Source: Hyphomonas sp. (GTDB lineage: Bacteria; Pseudomonadota; Alphaproteobacteria; Caulobacterales; Hyphomonadaceae). Taken from it: 64,000 nucleotides of DNA. Numbering within the stretch: position 1 is the first letter of the stretch; every line of letters begins with the position of its first letter. The notes beneath the pieces were generated by a model. It was not told where the DNA came from. It saw only the letters and a program-made list of their open reading frames with translations, and made no database searches. The position numbers and the translations under genes are program-made. The stretch is taken from contig CP051229.1 in the NCBI GenBank assembly GCA_017792365.1, positions 1,612,001-1,676,000 on the forward strand, in the 5' to 3' direction. Below are positions 1 to 8,885 of the stretch, piece after piece.

Positions 1-362
1 TGATCGTCGCCAACGATGAACCAACATCGATGACCGACGCCTACGCCTTCATCAAGGTGCTGCGCGGCTACGCGCCAAGCGTCCAGCCGTGGATCGCCGT
101 CAACATGGCCGACACCCGTGTCGCCGGACGCCGCACCTACGAAGCCCTCGCGCGCGCAAGCCAGACCTTCCTCGGCTTCCGCCCGCCAATGGCCGGCATC
201 ATCCTGCGCGACCCCAAGGTTCGCGAAGCCATCCGTCAGCAGAAGACGATCGTCCAGCTGGATCCCAACACCGCTGCCGTCGACGCCTTCCAGATTGCCG
301 AAGCGCTCGTGCGCGGCGGCGCAGAATCGACCGAGGACAGCCAGTACGCCCGCAGCGCCTGA
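1..362 (+). CDS. MinD/ParA-type ATPase, FlhG-like, C-terminal part only
   Basis: The reading frame is open from the left edge, so the N-terminal part with the Walker A motif lies outside the window. The visible part begins with a segment of the type IVANDEPTSMTDAYAFIKVL, typical of the switch II/adenine-binding region of MinD/ParA P-loop ATPases of the FlhG (YlxH/FleN) group, which control flagellar number and placement. The end is a helical tail with an E-, S- and D-rich last ten residues. An intrinsic terminator follows. The flagellar genes fliI and fliJ 2.5 kb away and ctrA agree with a flagellar role. A chromosome- or division-type MinD relative cannot be excluded without the N-terminus. 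Confidence 0.72.
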   Translation, partial: IVANDEPTSMTDAYAFIKVLRGYAPSVQPWIAVNMADTRVAGRRTYEALARASQTFLGFRPPMAGIILRDPKVREAIRQQKTIVQLDPNTAAVDAFQIAEALVRGGAESTEDSQYARSA

Positions 363-393
363 CCTCGCGTCCAACCATCTCCGTAGTCCAATT

Positions 394-423
394 GGGCCGG
401 CGCCTCGCCGGCCCCTTTTTTTT
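394..423 (+). terminator. Intrinsic terminator after the FlhG-like gene
   Basis: A 9-bp perfect stem (394-402 with 406-414, GGGCCGGCG/CGCCGGCCC) with a 3-base loop is followed directly by a run of eight T. It lies 32 bases after the stop codon of the upstream gene and before the S9 peptidase gene. Confidence 0.9.
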
Positions 424-523
424 CGTCGCTGGGTTGAAACTTGCCGCTCCGGGCCAAAACGGCTGGCCTCCGGCGGGTTTGTGCTGCTACGACCCTGTTC
501 ACTGAGCTTGGGCGGGGGACATC

Positions 524-2467
524 ATGAGACTTGTTGCGGCCGTCATCGGCTTCCTACTCTTCACCACATCGCAGGTCGCAACAGCGAAACCGCCAGTCGA
601 AGCATTCGGCGAGGCGCTCGCCGTCAGAAACGTCGAACTGTCGGAAACCGGCCGCCTCGTCGGGTTCCTAAACCGCTTCGGCGAAACCGATCACGTCGTC
701 GTCTATGACTTCGCAACAGGAGAAAGCCGCTCCCTCCTCGCGCTGGAAAACGTCCGCGCGCGCGATCTCAGGTTTGTCGGCGACAAGTATCTCGTCGTCG
801 TGGCCTCGAAACTGGCCGAGCTGCGATCCTACCGTGGCCGCTGGGAGCACTCGATCGCCTACTCGATCGATCTTGAGTCCGGTAAGGCGCTCCCGCTCCT
901 GCGCGGAACAGAGCGGCTCTACCCGGCTCAGGAAGGCCTCGGCCGGATCGTCGCCGTCGATGACGATGGCGAACATGTCTATATGCCCGCCTTCCGCGGC
1001 GACCAGACCAACACGCCGAGCTACGACGTCATAAAGGTCAATCTCCGCTCCGGCCGCGGCCTTGCCAGCGGAGACATCCCGGGACAGGACAACACCCACG
1101 ACTGGATCGTGGACGGCGACGGCAAGGTGCTTGCCCGCGAGGACTATGACGAGCGCAATCGCCTGCATGAGATCCGCGTCTACGATGGCCGCAGAAGCAA
1201 CGCCATCTATTCGAAGCAGACCGACATTCCGGAAGTCGCGCTGACCGGCGTTTCCGCATCTGGCGACAAGCTGATGCTTGTCGGCACCGGCGGCTCCGAA
1301 TTCCTTTCGCTCTACGAACTGGACGTGAACGACGGCTCCATCTCCGGACCCGTCCTACAGCGCGACGATGCCGACATTGAAGGAGTCGTGATCGATGAGA
1401 ACCGCGTCGTTCTCGGCGTGCAGTATTCGGGCATGCGCCCCACCTACGAGATGTTCGATCCGGAGATCACCTCGGCGATCGCATCCGTACAGGAAGCCAT
1501 CCCGAACGCATCGGTCTTCCTGTCGTCATGGTCACAGGATTTCTCGAAGCTGCTCTTCTACGTAACGGGCGGACTGGCGCCTGAACGCTACTACGTGTTC
1601 GACCGCACAACCGCTCAGTTCACGCAGATCGCTGCAGCGCGCCCCGAAATCACCGAGGCCGACGTCGGCGAAGTCATGACGATCGAGTACAAGTCGACGG
1701 ACGGCCTGACGATCCCGGCGGTGGTCACCTGGCCCACCGGCGTCAGCGAGGACGCGCGCGAAGGCCTGCCCCTCGTCGTCCTCCCCCACGGCGGTCCGGA
1801 ATCCTACGACTTCGTACAGTTCGACTGGCTGGCGCAATATCTCGCGAACGAAGGCTATCTGGTTCTCCAGCCGAACTTCCGTGGCTCCGCCGGACTCGGC
1901 AGCAGCTTCCGTCTCGCCGGCCATGGCCAGTGGGGACGCATGATGCAGGAAGACATCGATGCGGGCGCCCGCGCCCTGGCGACAATCGGGTGGGCGGATC
2001 CTGAGCGGACATGCATCGTTGGTTGGAGCTATGGCGGTTACGCGGCATTGGCCGCAGGCGCCCTGAACCCAACCCAGTACAAGTGCGTCGCGTCGATCGC
2101 CGGGGTCTCCGATCTCATCGACATGCTGGAACAGGACCGCAAGCAATTCGGCCCCGACAGCCTAGTCTACACCTACTGGAAACAGCTGATCGGCGACCCC
2201 GCAACCGACAAGGCCGCAATCGAAGCGATCTCGCCCTACAAGCTCGCACAGAACTTTGTCGCGCCGGTGCTGCTGATCCACGGCGACGAGGACACCGTCG
2301 TTCCTGTGCGGCAGAGCCGACGGATGGAGAACGCGCTCAAGGACGCCGGCAAAGAGGTCACCTACCTGAAGATCAACGGTGACGATCACAGTCTGGTCGC
2401 GAACGAAAGCCGCGTTCAGGCCCTGTCGGCGTTAGGCTCGTTTCTGCGCCAGCACATCGCACCCTGA
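524..2467 (+). CDS. Secreted S9 family peptidase (prolyl oligopeptidase type)
   Basis: The 647-residue protein starts with a signal peptide (MRLVAAVIGFLLF, cleavage likely near residue 21). Residues of about 30-400 form a beta-propeller-like region, followed by the alpha/beta-hydrolase peptidase domain. The catalytic triad is visible: nucleophile S502 in GWSYGGYAA, D590 in HGDEDTVVP and H622 in GDDHSL. Such enzymes release peptides or act on oligopeptides in the periplasm. The start is supported by a G-rich ribosome site (GGGCGGGGG) just upstream. It stands alone between a terminator and a small membrane protein gene. Substrate cannot be read from the sequence; acylaminoacyl-peptidase or dipeptidyl-peptidase subtypes are both possible. 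Confidence 0.9.
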   Translation: MRLVAAVIGFLLFTTSQVATAKPPVEAFGEALAVRNVELSETGRLVGFLNRFGETDHVVVYDFATGESRSLLALENVRARDLRFVGDKYLVVVASKLAELRSYRGRWEHSIAYSIDLESGKALPLLRGTERLYPAQEGLGRIVAVDDDGEHVYMPAFRGDQTNTPSYDVIKVNLRSGRGLASGDIPGQDNTHDWIVDGDGKVLAREDYDERNRLHEIRVYDGRRSNAIYSKQTDIPEVALTGVSASGDKLMLVGTGGSEFLSLYELDVNDGSISGPVLQRDDADIEGVVIDENRVVLGVQYSGMRPTYEMFDPEITSAIASVQEAIPNASVFLSSWSQDFSKLLFYVTGGLAPERYYVFDRTTAQFTQIAAARPEITEADVGEVMTIEYKSTDGLTIPAVVTWPTGVSEDAREGLPLVVLPHGGPESYDFVQFDWLAQYLANEGYLVLQPNFRGSAGLGSSFRLAGHGQWGRMMQEDIDAGARALATIGWADPERTCIVGWSYGGYAALAAGALNPTQYKCVASIAGVSDLIDMLEQDRKQFGPDSLVYTYWKQLIGDPATDKAAIEAISPYKLAQNFVAPVLLIHGDEDTVVPVRQSRRMENALKDAGKEVTYLKINGDDHSLVANESRVQALSALGSFLRQHIAP

Positions 2468-2583
2468 ACTCGATGTTCGCCTGACAAGCCCGTCCGGTTC
2501 ACAGCCGGCGGCGCCTGTTGCAAGGAACCAATCATCGTCCAAGCGCATTCAGCTAATGACTCCCATTCAAGGAGAATTCAGTC

Positions 2584-2763
2584 ATGTCTGCGTTTGCGCT
2601 TTATGTGATCGGTTTCATCGTCCTCGCCGCCGGCGTCCTCGTCGGCCTGAACCTTCTGGGCGTGTCCGCCCAATGGCTCATGGTCGCGGCGCTCGTCATG
2701 GGCGGCATCGGCATCGTCTCAGGCGTTGCAAGCACCAAGCGCAAGGACCTGCCGGAAAACTAA
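2584..2763 (+). CDS. Small two-helix membrane protein, 59 residues
   Basis: A short open frame of 59 codons starts at an ATG preceded by a strong ribosome site (AAGGAG, then GAATTCAGTC). The product has two hydrophobic helices, about residues 5-25 (ALYVIGFIVLAAGVLVGLNLL) split for reading into ALYVIGFIVL and AAGVLVGLNL, and about 30-50 (WLMVAALVMGGIGIVSGV), ending in a charged tail STKRKDLPEN. This is a good coding signal for a small inner-membrane protein. I do not recognise the family. It is convergent with fliJ, whose corrected stop codon is 28 bases away. Confidence 0.72.
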   Translation: MSAFALYVIGFIVLAAGVLVGLNLLGVSAQWLMVAALVMGGIGIVSGVASTKRKDLPEN

Positions 2764-2790
2764 CCCAGCGTTCGACCGAACGAGCAACGG

Positions 2791-3197
2791 CTAGCGTCGG
2801 TTGACGCCTCGCAGCGCAGCCTCGTCCAGCTGCTTCTGCTCAAGCTCCGCCGCGAGTCGTGCCTTGCGCGCCTGTTCTGGGCGATGAGTTGTTCGAACTT
2901 CGACTTCTCACGGAACGCAATCGTCAGCTTCGCGCGCAATTCATCCAGCACCGCGCGCTGCTCGACGATCTGGCGCTCTAGCTCGCTGCGCTCAGCTCTT
3001 TGTCGCCCCATGTAATTACCCGCGGCGATCATGATCGTCACATCGCTGCTGCTCGCAGCCGCGCTCGCATGCGATCTGCCGAGCGCAACGAGCTTCTCGT
3101 TCAGGCGCGATAACGCCTCCGCAGCCGCTCCAGCCTCGCGGCTGACCTCATCCAGTCGCCCTTGAGCAACTTTCAACAGCGTCTCGAACGTGCTCAT
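2791..3197 (-). CDS. fliJ: FliJ-like flagellar export chaperone (frameshifted)
   Basis: The gene follows fliI with an ATGA overlap (positions 3194-3197), the standard fliI-fliJ arrangement. The product is a short coiled-coil protein; FliJ binds the FliI ATPase ring and promotes flagellar type III export. The frame starting at 3197 reads well to FEQLIAQ and then turns into arginine- and serine-rich text. Reading on in the next frame after about position 2877 gives [20 protein letters not shown] and stops at 2791, which is the typical FliJ C-terminal coiled coil. A single lost G (CAGGAACAG read as CAGAACAG) explains this. Corrected length is 135 residues. FliJ is poorly conserved, so the name rests on position, length and coiled coil. 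Confidence 0.78.
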
Positions 3198-4577
3198 CTG
3201 GGCGCAGCCGCGACACGGCCGCCAGCCCCGCCAGCACTACCCGCCCCGTCGCCCGGCGCGCTCAGCACATGCTCCAGCTCCGCATACGACTGCTCCAGCG
3301 AAATCCGAGCGCCCGTATCCTGCGTCAGGAACGCCTCCAGCTGCGGCTGCAATCGCACCGCCTCGTCCACGGCCGGGTCCGCCCCGCGCACATACGCGCC
3401 GATCCTCACCAGTTCCTCCATGTCGGAATAAAGCGCCATCGACTGCCGGGCCCGCTTGGCGATCGCCGCCTGCTCCGGCGTCATCAGCGCCGGCGCCAGC
3501 CGGGAGATCGACTTCAGCACGTCGACAGCCGGGAACCGGCCGCGCTCCGCAATCTGCCGCGACAGCGTGACGTGGCCGTCGAGGATCGCGCGAACCGCAT
3601 CCGAGATGGGTTCGTTATGATCGTCCCCGTCAACCAGCACTGTGAACAGCCCGGTGATGTGGCCCTGCGCCTCGCCCGGTCCGACCGCGCGTCCCGGCCC
3701 CGCCCGCTCAAGCAGCCGCGGCAGCTCGGTAAACACTGAAGGCGTATAGCCGCGGGTCGTCGGCGGCTCCCCCGCCGCAAGCCCGATCTCGCGCTGCGCC
3801 ATGGCAAAGCGCGTCACGCTGTCGATGAAGCACGCGACCTTTTTGCCTTGGTCGCGGAAATGCTCAGCTACGGCCATCGTGAGCCACGCCGCCCGCCGCC
3901 TGCGCGGCGCAGGCTCATCGGACGTAGCCGTGATGATGACAGACCGCTTGAGCCCTTCGGCGCCGAGTGTGTCCTCCACGAACTCCCGCACCTCGCGTCC
4001 CCGCTCCCCGATCAGCCCGATCACGACGATTTCCGCTTCGACATTCCGCGCCAGCATCGAAAGCAACGTCGACTTCCCGACCCCGGAGCCCGCAAACAGA
4101 CCAATCCGCTGCCCCTGGGCGCACGGCGCAAACACGTCCATCGCCGACACGCCGAGCGGCATCGGATCACAAACGCGTGCGCGCGACTGGGGGTTTGGCG
4201 CCAGCGCACGCACCGGACGCGGCCGGTTGCCGGCGATCAGCGGCCCCTTGCCATCCAGCGGCTCGGCATGAGCGTCGATCACCCGCCCCAGCCAGCTCTC
4301 GGACGGCCGCACCGTATCGGCCTGCATCGAGAACACGACCTTCCCCGGGCGCCAAACCCTCCACAGGATCTGACGCCAGCATGATGGCCTGACGGTCCCG
4401 GAACCCGACGAGTTCGCCCCGCGGCCCGCCTGCCCCGCCAATGCGCGCTGAAGCCCCTATTTTCAGGGCTTCAGGAGGGCCGGCGACCTCGATCCGAAGC
4501 CCCTCAAGGCCGACGACGCGGCCTTCGAACTGCACTCTCTCGAGCGATTTCACGTCGCGTATGGCAGCAGCGAGCAT
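3194..4577 (-). CDS. fliI: Flagellum-specific ATPase FliI (frameshifted near 4345)
   Basis: FliI is the ATPase of the flagellar type III export apparatus at the cytoplasmic face of the basal body. The Walker A motif GSGVGKST, the Walker B region [13 protein letters not shown] and the F1-ATPase-like [18 protein letters not shown] are visible. The N-terminal domain ([20 protein letters not shown]) is in a different frame from the rest: the two join at the run CCCCGGG at 4343-4349, where one extra base (or a 2-base loss) is needed to read [20 protein letters not shown]. Corrected length is about 460 residues, normal for FliI. I chose ATG at 4577, with GGAG nine bases upstream, over an in-frame TTG at 4583. 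It overlaps fliJ and diverges from ctrA. Confidence 0.93.
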
Positions 4578-4583
4578 AGGCAA

Positions 4584-4850
4584 GCGCTCCGAATCCCAAT
4601 TTGGTTAATCCAGACTGAGAGTAGGAGTTCGCCGTTCCGAGGTTTCATTCGGATTAACATCAGGAACGTCACACACGCGTCTTGCAGGACATTCATTTAC
4701 CCGGGTGTTCAGCAAAAAATGGAATCAGGATAAGCAGTTGCTTGTGCTGTTCACGGGCGGAATCTGTCCCGTTAACTTTTTCACAAGGATTCCAGCTGTT
4801 TATTAGTGATGGTTAACGCCGTCACGAGCGAAGCGATTCGGGAGAGCGAT
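4584..4850. promoter_or_regulatory. fliI-ctrA divergent control region with GANTC sites and CtrA-type half-sites
   Basis: This region holds five GANTC sites, the CcrM methyltransferase target: GAATC at 4591, 4722 and 4760, GATTC at 4788 and 4835. By chance about one is expected in 267 bases. It also has a perfect CtrA half-site TTAACCAT on the minus strand (4809-4816) and a near match TTAACCAA (minus strand, 4601-4608); further TTAA words lie at 4654 and 4772. In Caulobacter ctrA transcription depends on the methylation state of a GANTC site and on CtrA itself. I infer the same logic here and possible CtrA control of the fliI side. Transcription starts cannot be read. Confidence 0.7.
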
Positions 4851-5576
4851 ATGCGGGTCCTGTTGGTTGAAGATGATGAGTCAGTTGCGCGCAGCATCGA
4901 GCTGATGCTGAAAGCGGCCGGATTCAACATCTACATCACGGATATGGGGGAAGACGGCGTCGATCTCGGCAAAGTCTACGAATACGACCTCATCATCCTC
5001 GATCTCGGCCTCCCGGACATCTCCGGCTACGACGTGCTGAAACAGCTCCGCATGTCCCGCGTGAACACGCCGGTCCTGATCCTGTCCGCCAACCCGGATA
5101 TCGAAGCCAAGGTAAAAACGCTCGGCTACGGCGCCGACGATTACATCACCAAGCCGTTCAACAAGGACGAGTTGGTCGCGCGCATCACGGCGATCGTCCG
5201 CCGCTCGAAAGGCCACGCCGAGAGCGTCATCCGCACCGGCGACATCCTGGTGAACCTCGACGCCAAGACTGTGGAAGTGAACAACCAGCGCGTTCACCTC
5301 ACCGGCAAGGAATACCAGATGTTCGAGCTGCTCTCCCTGCGCAAGGGGACGACGCTCACCAAGGAGATGTTCCTCAACCACCTCTACGGCGGTATGGACG
5401 AACCCGAACTCAAGATCATCGACGTCTTCATCTGCAAGCTGCGCAAGAAGCTCGCGCAGGCGACCGGCGGCGACCACTTCATCGAAACCGTCTGGGGCCG
5501 CGGCTACGTCCTGCGCGATCCGGATCCGCGTCAGGCCCAGCACGAAACGCAGACGGCGGCAGACGAAGCCGCCTGA
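4851..5576 (+). CDS. ctrA: Cell cycle response regulator CtrA
   Basis: CtrA is the master OmpR-type transcription factor of the alphaproteobacterial cell cycle. The 241-residue product starts [20 protein letters not shown], has the receiver phospho-acceptor D51 ([10 protein letters not shown]) and K101 (YITKPF), and a winged-helix DNA-binding domain with the very conserved [16 protein letters not shown] and FICKLRKKL segments. The start is the ATG at 4851, preceded by GGGAGAG; an upstream in-frame GTG at 4806 would add 15 unconserved residues. The protein ends in Ala-Ala, as Caulobacter CtrA does, where these residues serve ClpXP proteolysis. The chpT gene that would deliver phosphate from CckA lies 6 kb downstream. 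An intrinsic terminator follows. Confidence 0.97.
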   Translation: MRVLLVEDDESVARSIELMLKAAGFNIYITDMGEDGVDLGKVYEYDLIILDLGLPDISGYDVLKQLRMSRVNTPVLILSANPDIEAKVKTLGYGADDYITKPFNKDELVARITAIVRRSKGHAESVIRTGDILVNLDAKTVEVNNQRVHLTGKEYQMFELLSLRKGTTLTKEMFLNHLYGGMDEPELKIIDVFICKLRKKLAQATGGDHFIETVWGRGYVLRDPDPRQAQHETQTAADEAA

Positions 5577-5604
5577 CCGGCGCACCAACGCACATCATGA
5601 CAAA

Positions 5605-5636
5605 GGGCGAGGCCAGCGGCCTCGCCCTTTTTCTTT
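5605..5636 (+). terminator. Intrinsic terminator of ctrA
   Basis: A perfect 10-bp stem (GGGCGAGGCC at 5605-5614, GGCCTCGCCC at 5618-5627) with an AGC loop is followed by TTTTTCTTT. It sits 28 bases after the ctrA stop codon and before the convergent DUF4112 gene. Confidence 0.92.
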
Positions 5637-5658
5637 GTTCGCAGTGCCAGGTGAATTC

Positions 5659-6045
5659 CTAGGCGGCCGCCCGCAGGTGATGCTCGCGGTTCTGCTCACG
5701 CAGCTCCAGCGCACGCTTCTCGAGGTCGCCGATCAGCAGCTTCACGTTCTTCGAGTTCGAACGGAACGCGATGTCGAAGATGTCGCCCACGAGCGGGATG
5801 GCGCCAAGCGTCATGTCGAGCGCCCAGTTGCCCACCATCTTCACCATGGTCCACTTGCGCGCGCCCTGACGCCGCGCTTCGAGGATGAGGTAGAGGCCGA
5901 TGCCGCCGGCGGCGAGATCGCCGACCACGGGAACAAAGCCCAGCAGCGCGTCTGCGCCGAACCTGACCCCGAACAATGAGAACTGCCGGTCCATCAGCGT
6001 CTCGAGACGCTTCAGGCGGGCGATGCAATCACATTTGTACGACAT
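5659..6045 (-). CDS. DUF4112 membrane protein
   Basis: The 128-residue product matches the DUF4112 pattern: an N-terminal amphipathic stretch (LKRLETLMDRQFSLFGVRFG), a first hydrophobic segment DALLGFVPVVGDLAAGGIGL, then MVGNWALDMTLGAIPLVGD followed by the conserved IFDIAFRSNSKN, and a charged C-terminal helix. The repeated G-x-x-P-x-x-GD motif (FVPVVGD, AIPLVGD) is the family hallmark. Function is unknown; two membrane hairpins are likely. It is convergent with ctrA and shares the terminator region. Confidence 0.85.
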   Translation of the reverse strand: MSYKCDCIARLKRLETLMDRQFSLFGVRFGADALLGFVPVVGDLAAGGIGLYLILEARRQGARKWTMVKMVGNWALDMTLGAIPLVGDIFDIAFRSNSKNVKLLIGDLEKRALELREQNREHHLRAAA

Positions 6046-6353
6046 GTTTCATCCGCTGCTATCGCTGACCGTTCTGGTCGGCTGCACAACTTCAACTCTC
6101 ATGCTTAACAAAAGTTCACCCTGAGTCAGCACAAGAGCGGCGGCGTGTACGCCTATTTTTGCAACGCAGCAATGCTGATTTGAGTTCAATCCACAACCGG
6201 CCCGGCCGCCCACATCGGTCGCCCGCCAGCGTCAAGAGAAGCCAGAAAACGCATCAAAAACAGCGGACTAATTCCGCAGCGCCACCCCACCTGAGGCGCG
6301 GGCAGAACATATCACCCGGAAAATCTGCCCGATGAAGCCCGCCTCGAAGCCGG
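6046..6353. other. Intergenic stretch without a gene
   Basis: This stretch lies between the start of the DUF4112 gene and the end of the DUF3089 gene, so it should hold the DUF4112 promoter. It is locally AT-richer near 6080-6180. A weak inverted repeat, GGGCAGA at 6301 with TCTGCCC at 6324, has no T run. I see no open frame, RNA gene or repeat that I can support. Confidence 0.5.
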
Positions 6354-7619
6354 TTATTCTGCCGACTGTCCGCAGCTCGCCGTTGCGCAGTAAGCAGCAG
6401 TCTGCCGCTCCACGATGCGCAGGAAGTCGCCCATCGCGATGTCCATATCGATCAGGTGCAGACCCCAGGATGGGTCAGGACCGGTCGCACGGATCACCTC
6501 GCCGCCGACTTCGTCTGTACGGGGATCTGACGGATCTGCGTTCACATGCATTTCGAGATACGAGAAGGTTTCGTTCGCGGCGCATTGCGTCGAGATCAGC
6601 CCCGGCGTCCGTACGAACGGCGTCGAGATATCCGGCGCCGGTTCCAGCCAGGCCGGCTGATCCGCTCCGCCTGATCCGTTCAGGAACCCCTCGGTGAGAA
6701 AATACGCATCGCTTTCCGCAAGCGAGTTGCCCGCAAGGTCCGCAGGGTTGGTGCACGCCGCCACCATGCCCTCGCTTGCGCGCCCGAAGCGCGACTCCTC
6801 CGGCGGCGGCGAACCTTCGCGGAATGTTGCGTAGGTGATCACACACCCGGTCTGGTCCTCAGCCTCGCAAACCGGCACCGACTGGAAATTGCCGCCGACA
6901 ACTTCGCCGGGCGGCACCATCACAGCGGTGCCCAGCAGCATGGCGGACAGCATTTGCTCCTGCAGCGGCTTCCCGTCGATCTCGTTCTGGATCAGTCCGC
7001 GCAGCACGCCAGCGCCCTGGCTATGCCCGACCAGCACAAACGGGCGTCCATCATTCTCGTTCTCAAGATACCAGTTGAACGCATCGGACACGTCCTGCAG
7101 CCCGCCAATCCCTGCCGGCGGACGCTCGCCTTCTGGCGCAACGCCCGTGGCGGCAGCCCGCAACGCCGTCAGCGTGAACTGGCGATACAACGGCGCGTAC
7201 GTACGGCACACTTCGCCAAACCGTGCGAACTGGAGCTTGATATCGTCCAGCTCCATCGCATCCGGCTCCCAGTCGGAGAGATAACCCGGATCCAGCGACA
7301 CCGTCGGATAAACAAAGAAGCAGTCGACAGACGGCTCGGCGGCCGCTTCAAACTGTTCGACGCTCGTCGATCCATCCGCGTTGATCACCGTCGCATCCAA
7401 CGACACATCGCATGCATCGGCGTGCGGCCCCGGCTTGCAGAGCCAGAGATTGTCGTTGGAATAATCCGCGCGCTCCACCAGCGGATCGGGCAGGCCGCTG
7501 TCCGCGGCGTCCATCATCGCCTCGGCGTCTTCGCTGCCGTTAGCCGGGACGCCATCGTCCGCGGGCGCACAACCGAACGCGAAAGCCAGCGCCGCAACGC
7601 CGCCGAATATGTGTTTCAT
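6354..7619 (-). CDS. DUF3089 lipoprotein, alpha/beta-hydrolase-like
   Basis: The 421-residue protein begins MKHIFGGVAALAFAFGC, a signal peptide with a lipobox and lipid-modifiable C17, so it is probably anchored in the outer membrane. The body fits DUF3089, an alpha/beta-hydrolase-like family: CFFVYPTVSLDPGYLSDW early, then the nucleophile elbow VLVGHSQGAGVLRGLI with the presumed catalytic Ser, and a conserved HVNADPSDPRTDEVGGEV region near the end. An in-frame start at 7706 is rejected because it would bury the signal peptide behind 29 basic residues. The next gene upstream on the same strand encodes another lipoprotein hydrolase 65 bases away, so the two may be co-transcribed. The substrate is unknown. 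Confidence 0.85.
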   Translation of the reverse strand: MKHIFGGVAALAFAFGCAPADDGVPANGSEDAEAMMDAADSGLPDPLVERADYSNDNLWLCKPGPHADACDVSLDATVINADGSTSVEQFEAAAEPSVDCFFVYPTVSLDPGYLSDWEPDAMELDDIKLQFARFGEVCRTYAPLYRQFTLTALRAAATGVAPEGERPPAGIGGLQDVSDAFNWYLENENDGRPFVLVGHSQGAGVLRGLIQNEIDGKPLQEQMLSAMLLGTAVMVPPGEVVGGNFQSVPVCEAEDQTGCVITYATFREGSPPPEESRFGRASEGMVAACTNPADLAGNSLAESDAYFLTEGFLNGSGGADQPAWLEPAPDISTPFVRTPGLISTQCAANETFSYLEMHVNADPSDPRTDEVGGEVIRATGPDPSWGLHLIDMDIAMGDFLRIVERQTAAYCATASCGQSAE

Positions 7620-7684
7620 GGTTCCGCCCTGACCTGATCTGGTTTCCCGCAGGCTAGAGCGCCGCCATTGCCGATGGCAAGACG

Positions 7685-8812
7685 CTACTCGACAGGATCG
7701 GCGCAACTGGCCGCCGCATTCACCGGATTGCAGCGCGCGACAGCCCCGCCCGGCAGGCCGGCCCGATAGTCCGTTCCGAACCTCTCCGAAGCCTGCATAT
7801 AGTCCGTCGAGATATACTGCGCGCCCGACGCCAGCGCCGCCTCAAGCCGCGACGTATCGCCAGAGCGCGCCTCGCGCGTATCCGCATCCGCCCGCGTCCG
7901 CACGAGGAAGCCCTGGGCCACGCGCTCAGCAATCAGCGCCTGATCGCCCACCGGATCGTTCATCGTGAAGTAAGCAGCTTCCGGGGCGTCGGCATGCGTG
8001 TTGATGAACGCCAGCCTGCCGCTCAGCGAAGGATACCCGTCAGCATAAAGCGCCGTCGTCTCCGGACCGTTGTCGATCCCGAAGATCACCCGTCCCCGCG
8101 CCTCCTCGAGATCGGGCCAACCTCCAGCCATGACACGCGCGCGCAGGCTGTCGCCCTCCCCGGCGATATCATCGGGCGCAATGATCTGCTCACGCGCGAA
8201 GACCGAAAGGATCTCCTGATCCATCAGGTCGAACGCCGCCTTGTCCCACGGCAAAACTTCAACCGCCCCATCCCACGAGATGCCGGACGATTTCGTGTTG
8301 ATCATCAGCAGGATCGGAACGTGATCGCGATTGGCGTCCGACCAAGCCTTCACCTGCTCAAGACAGGCGATGAACGTCAGGCAGTGCGAGCGGTAATCGA
8401 TGTCCGGCGTGTGAAACACCTTCAGCCCCGTCCCCATCAGCTCGGACGTATCAAACGGGGGAGCATCGCTCCCTTCGGCCGCCAGCATCCTGGGGCCAAG
8501 TGGGTCGACATACCGACCGCCCTCGGGGTCATAGTAGGGATCAAGTTCCAGCTGGCGCGCCCCGGCGTCCAACTGCTCAGCGATCGGCGGGTGCCCGTAC
8601 TCGAGCGAACGCGCCCCTTCAGCGTTCACCGCCGCGATCAGCGCCAGCTCCGGTTCGCTCAGCCACTCCTTGAAAGAATTGTGCGTCCCGATCGTCTGGA
8701 TCTGGTTTGCCCGAACCACTGGCTCAGACACCGCGTCAGCCTGCGACGAGGGCGCTTCCGCAGTACAGCCCGCGACTACCGCGACAGCAGACGCCAGCAG
8801 GAAAAGTCTCAT
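7685..8812 (-). CDS. PI-PLC-like calcium-dependent phosphodiesterase, lipoprotein
   Basis: The 375-residue product starts MRLFLLASAVAVVAGC with a lipobox (C16). It belongs to the phosphoinositide-specific phospholipase C1-like fold: the first catalytic His region IGTHNSFKE, the metal-binding segment ARQLELDPYYD, and a second His in LKVFHTPDIDYRS followed by VPILLMINTKS. Bacterial members are secreted or surface-bound phosphodiesterases that may cut glycerophosphodiester or inositol lipids; the true substrate is not known. It is followed on the same strand by the DUF3089 lipoprotein, suggesting a joint role in lipid or ester turnover outside the cytoplasm. Confidence 0.85.
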   Translation of the reverse strand: MRLFLLASAVAVVAGCTAEAPSSQADAVSEPVVRANQIQTIGTHNSFKEWLSEPELALIAAVNAEGARSLEYGHPPIAEQLDAGARQLELDPYYDPEGGRYVDPLGPRMLAAEGSDAPPFDTSELMGTGLKVFHTPDIDYRSHCLTFIACLEQVKAWSDANRDHVPILLMINTKSSGISWDGAVEVLPWDKAAFDLMDQEILSVFAREQIIAPDDIAGEGDSLRARVMAGGWPDLEEARGRVIFGIDNGPETTALYADGYPSLSGRLAFINTHADAPEAAYFTMNDPVGDQALIAERVAQGFLVRTRADADTREARSGDTSRLEAALASGAQYISTDYMQASERFGTDYRAGLPGGAVARCNPVNAAASCADPVE

Positions 8813-8885
8813 ATCGTCGCCTCCAGCTTAAACGCCCATTCTGCCACCCAAATAACTCAGCAAGGTGACGACGCCGACACGGACG

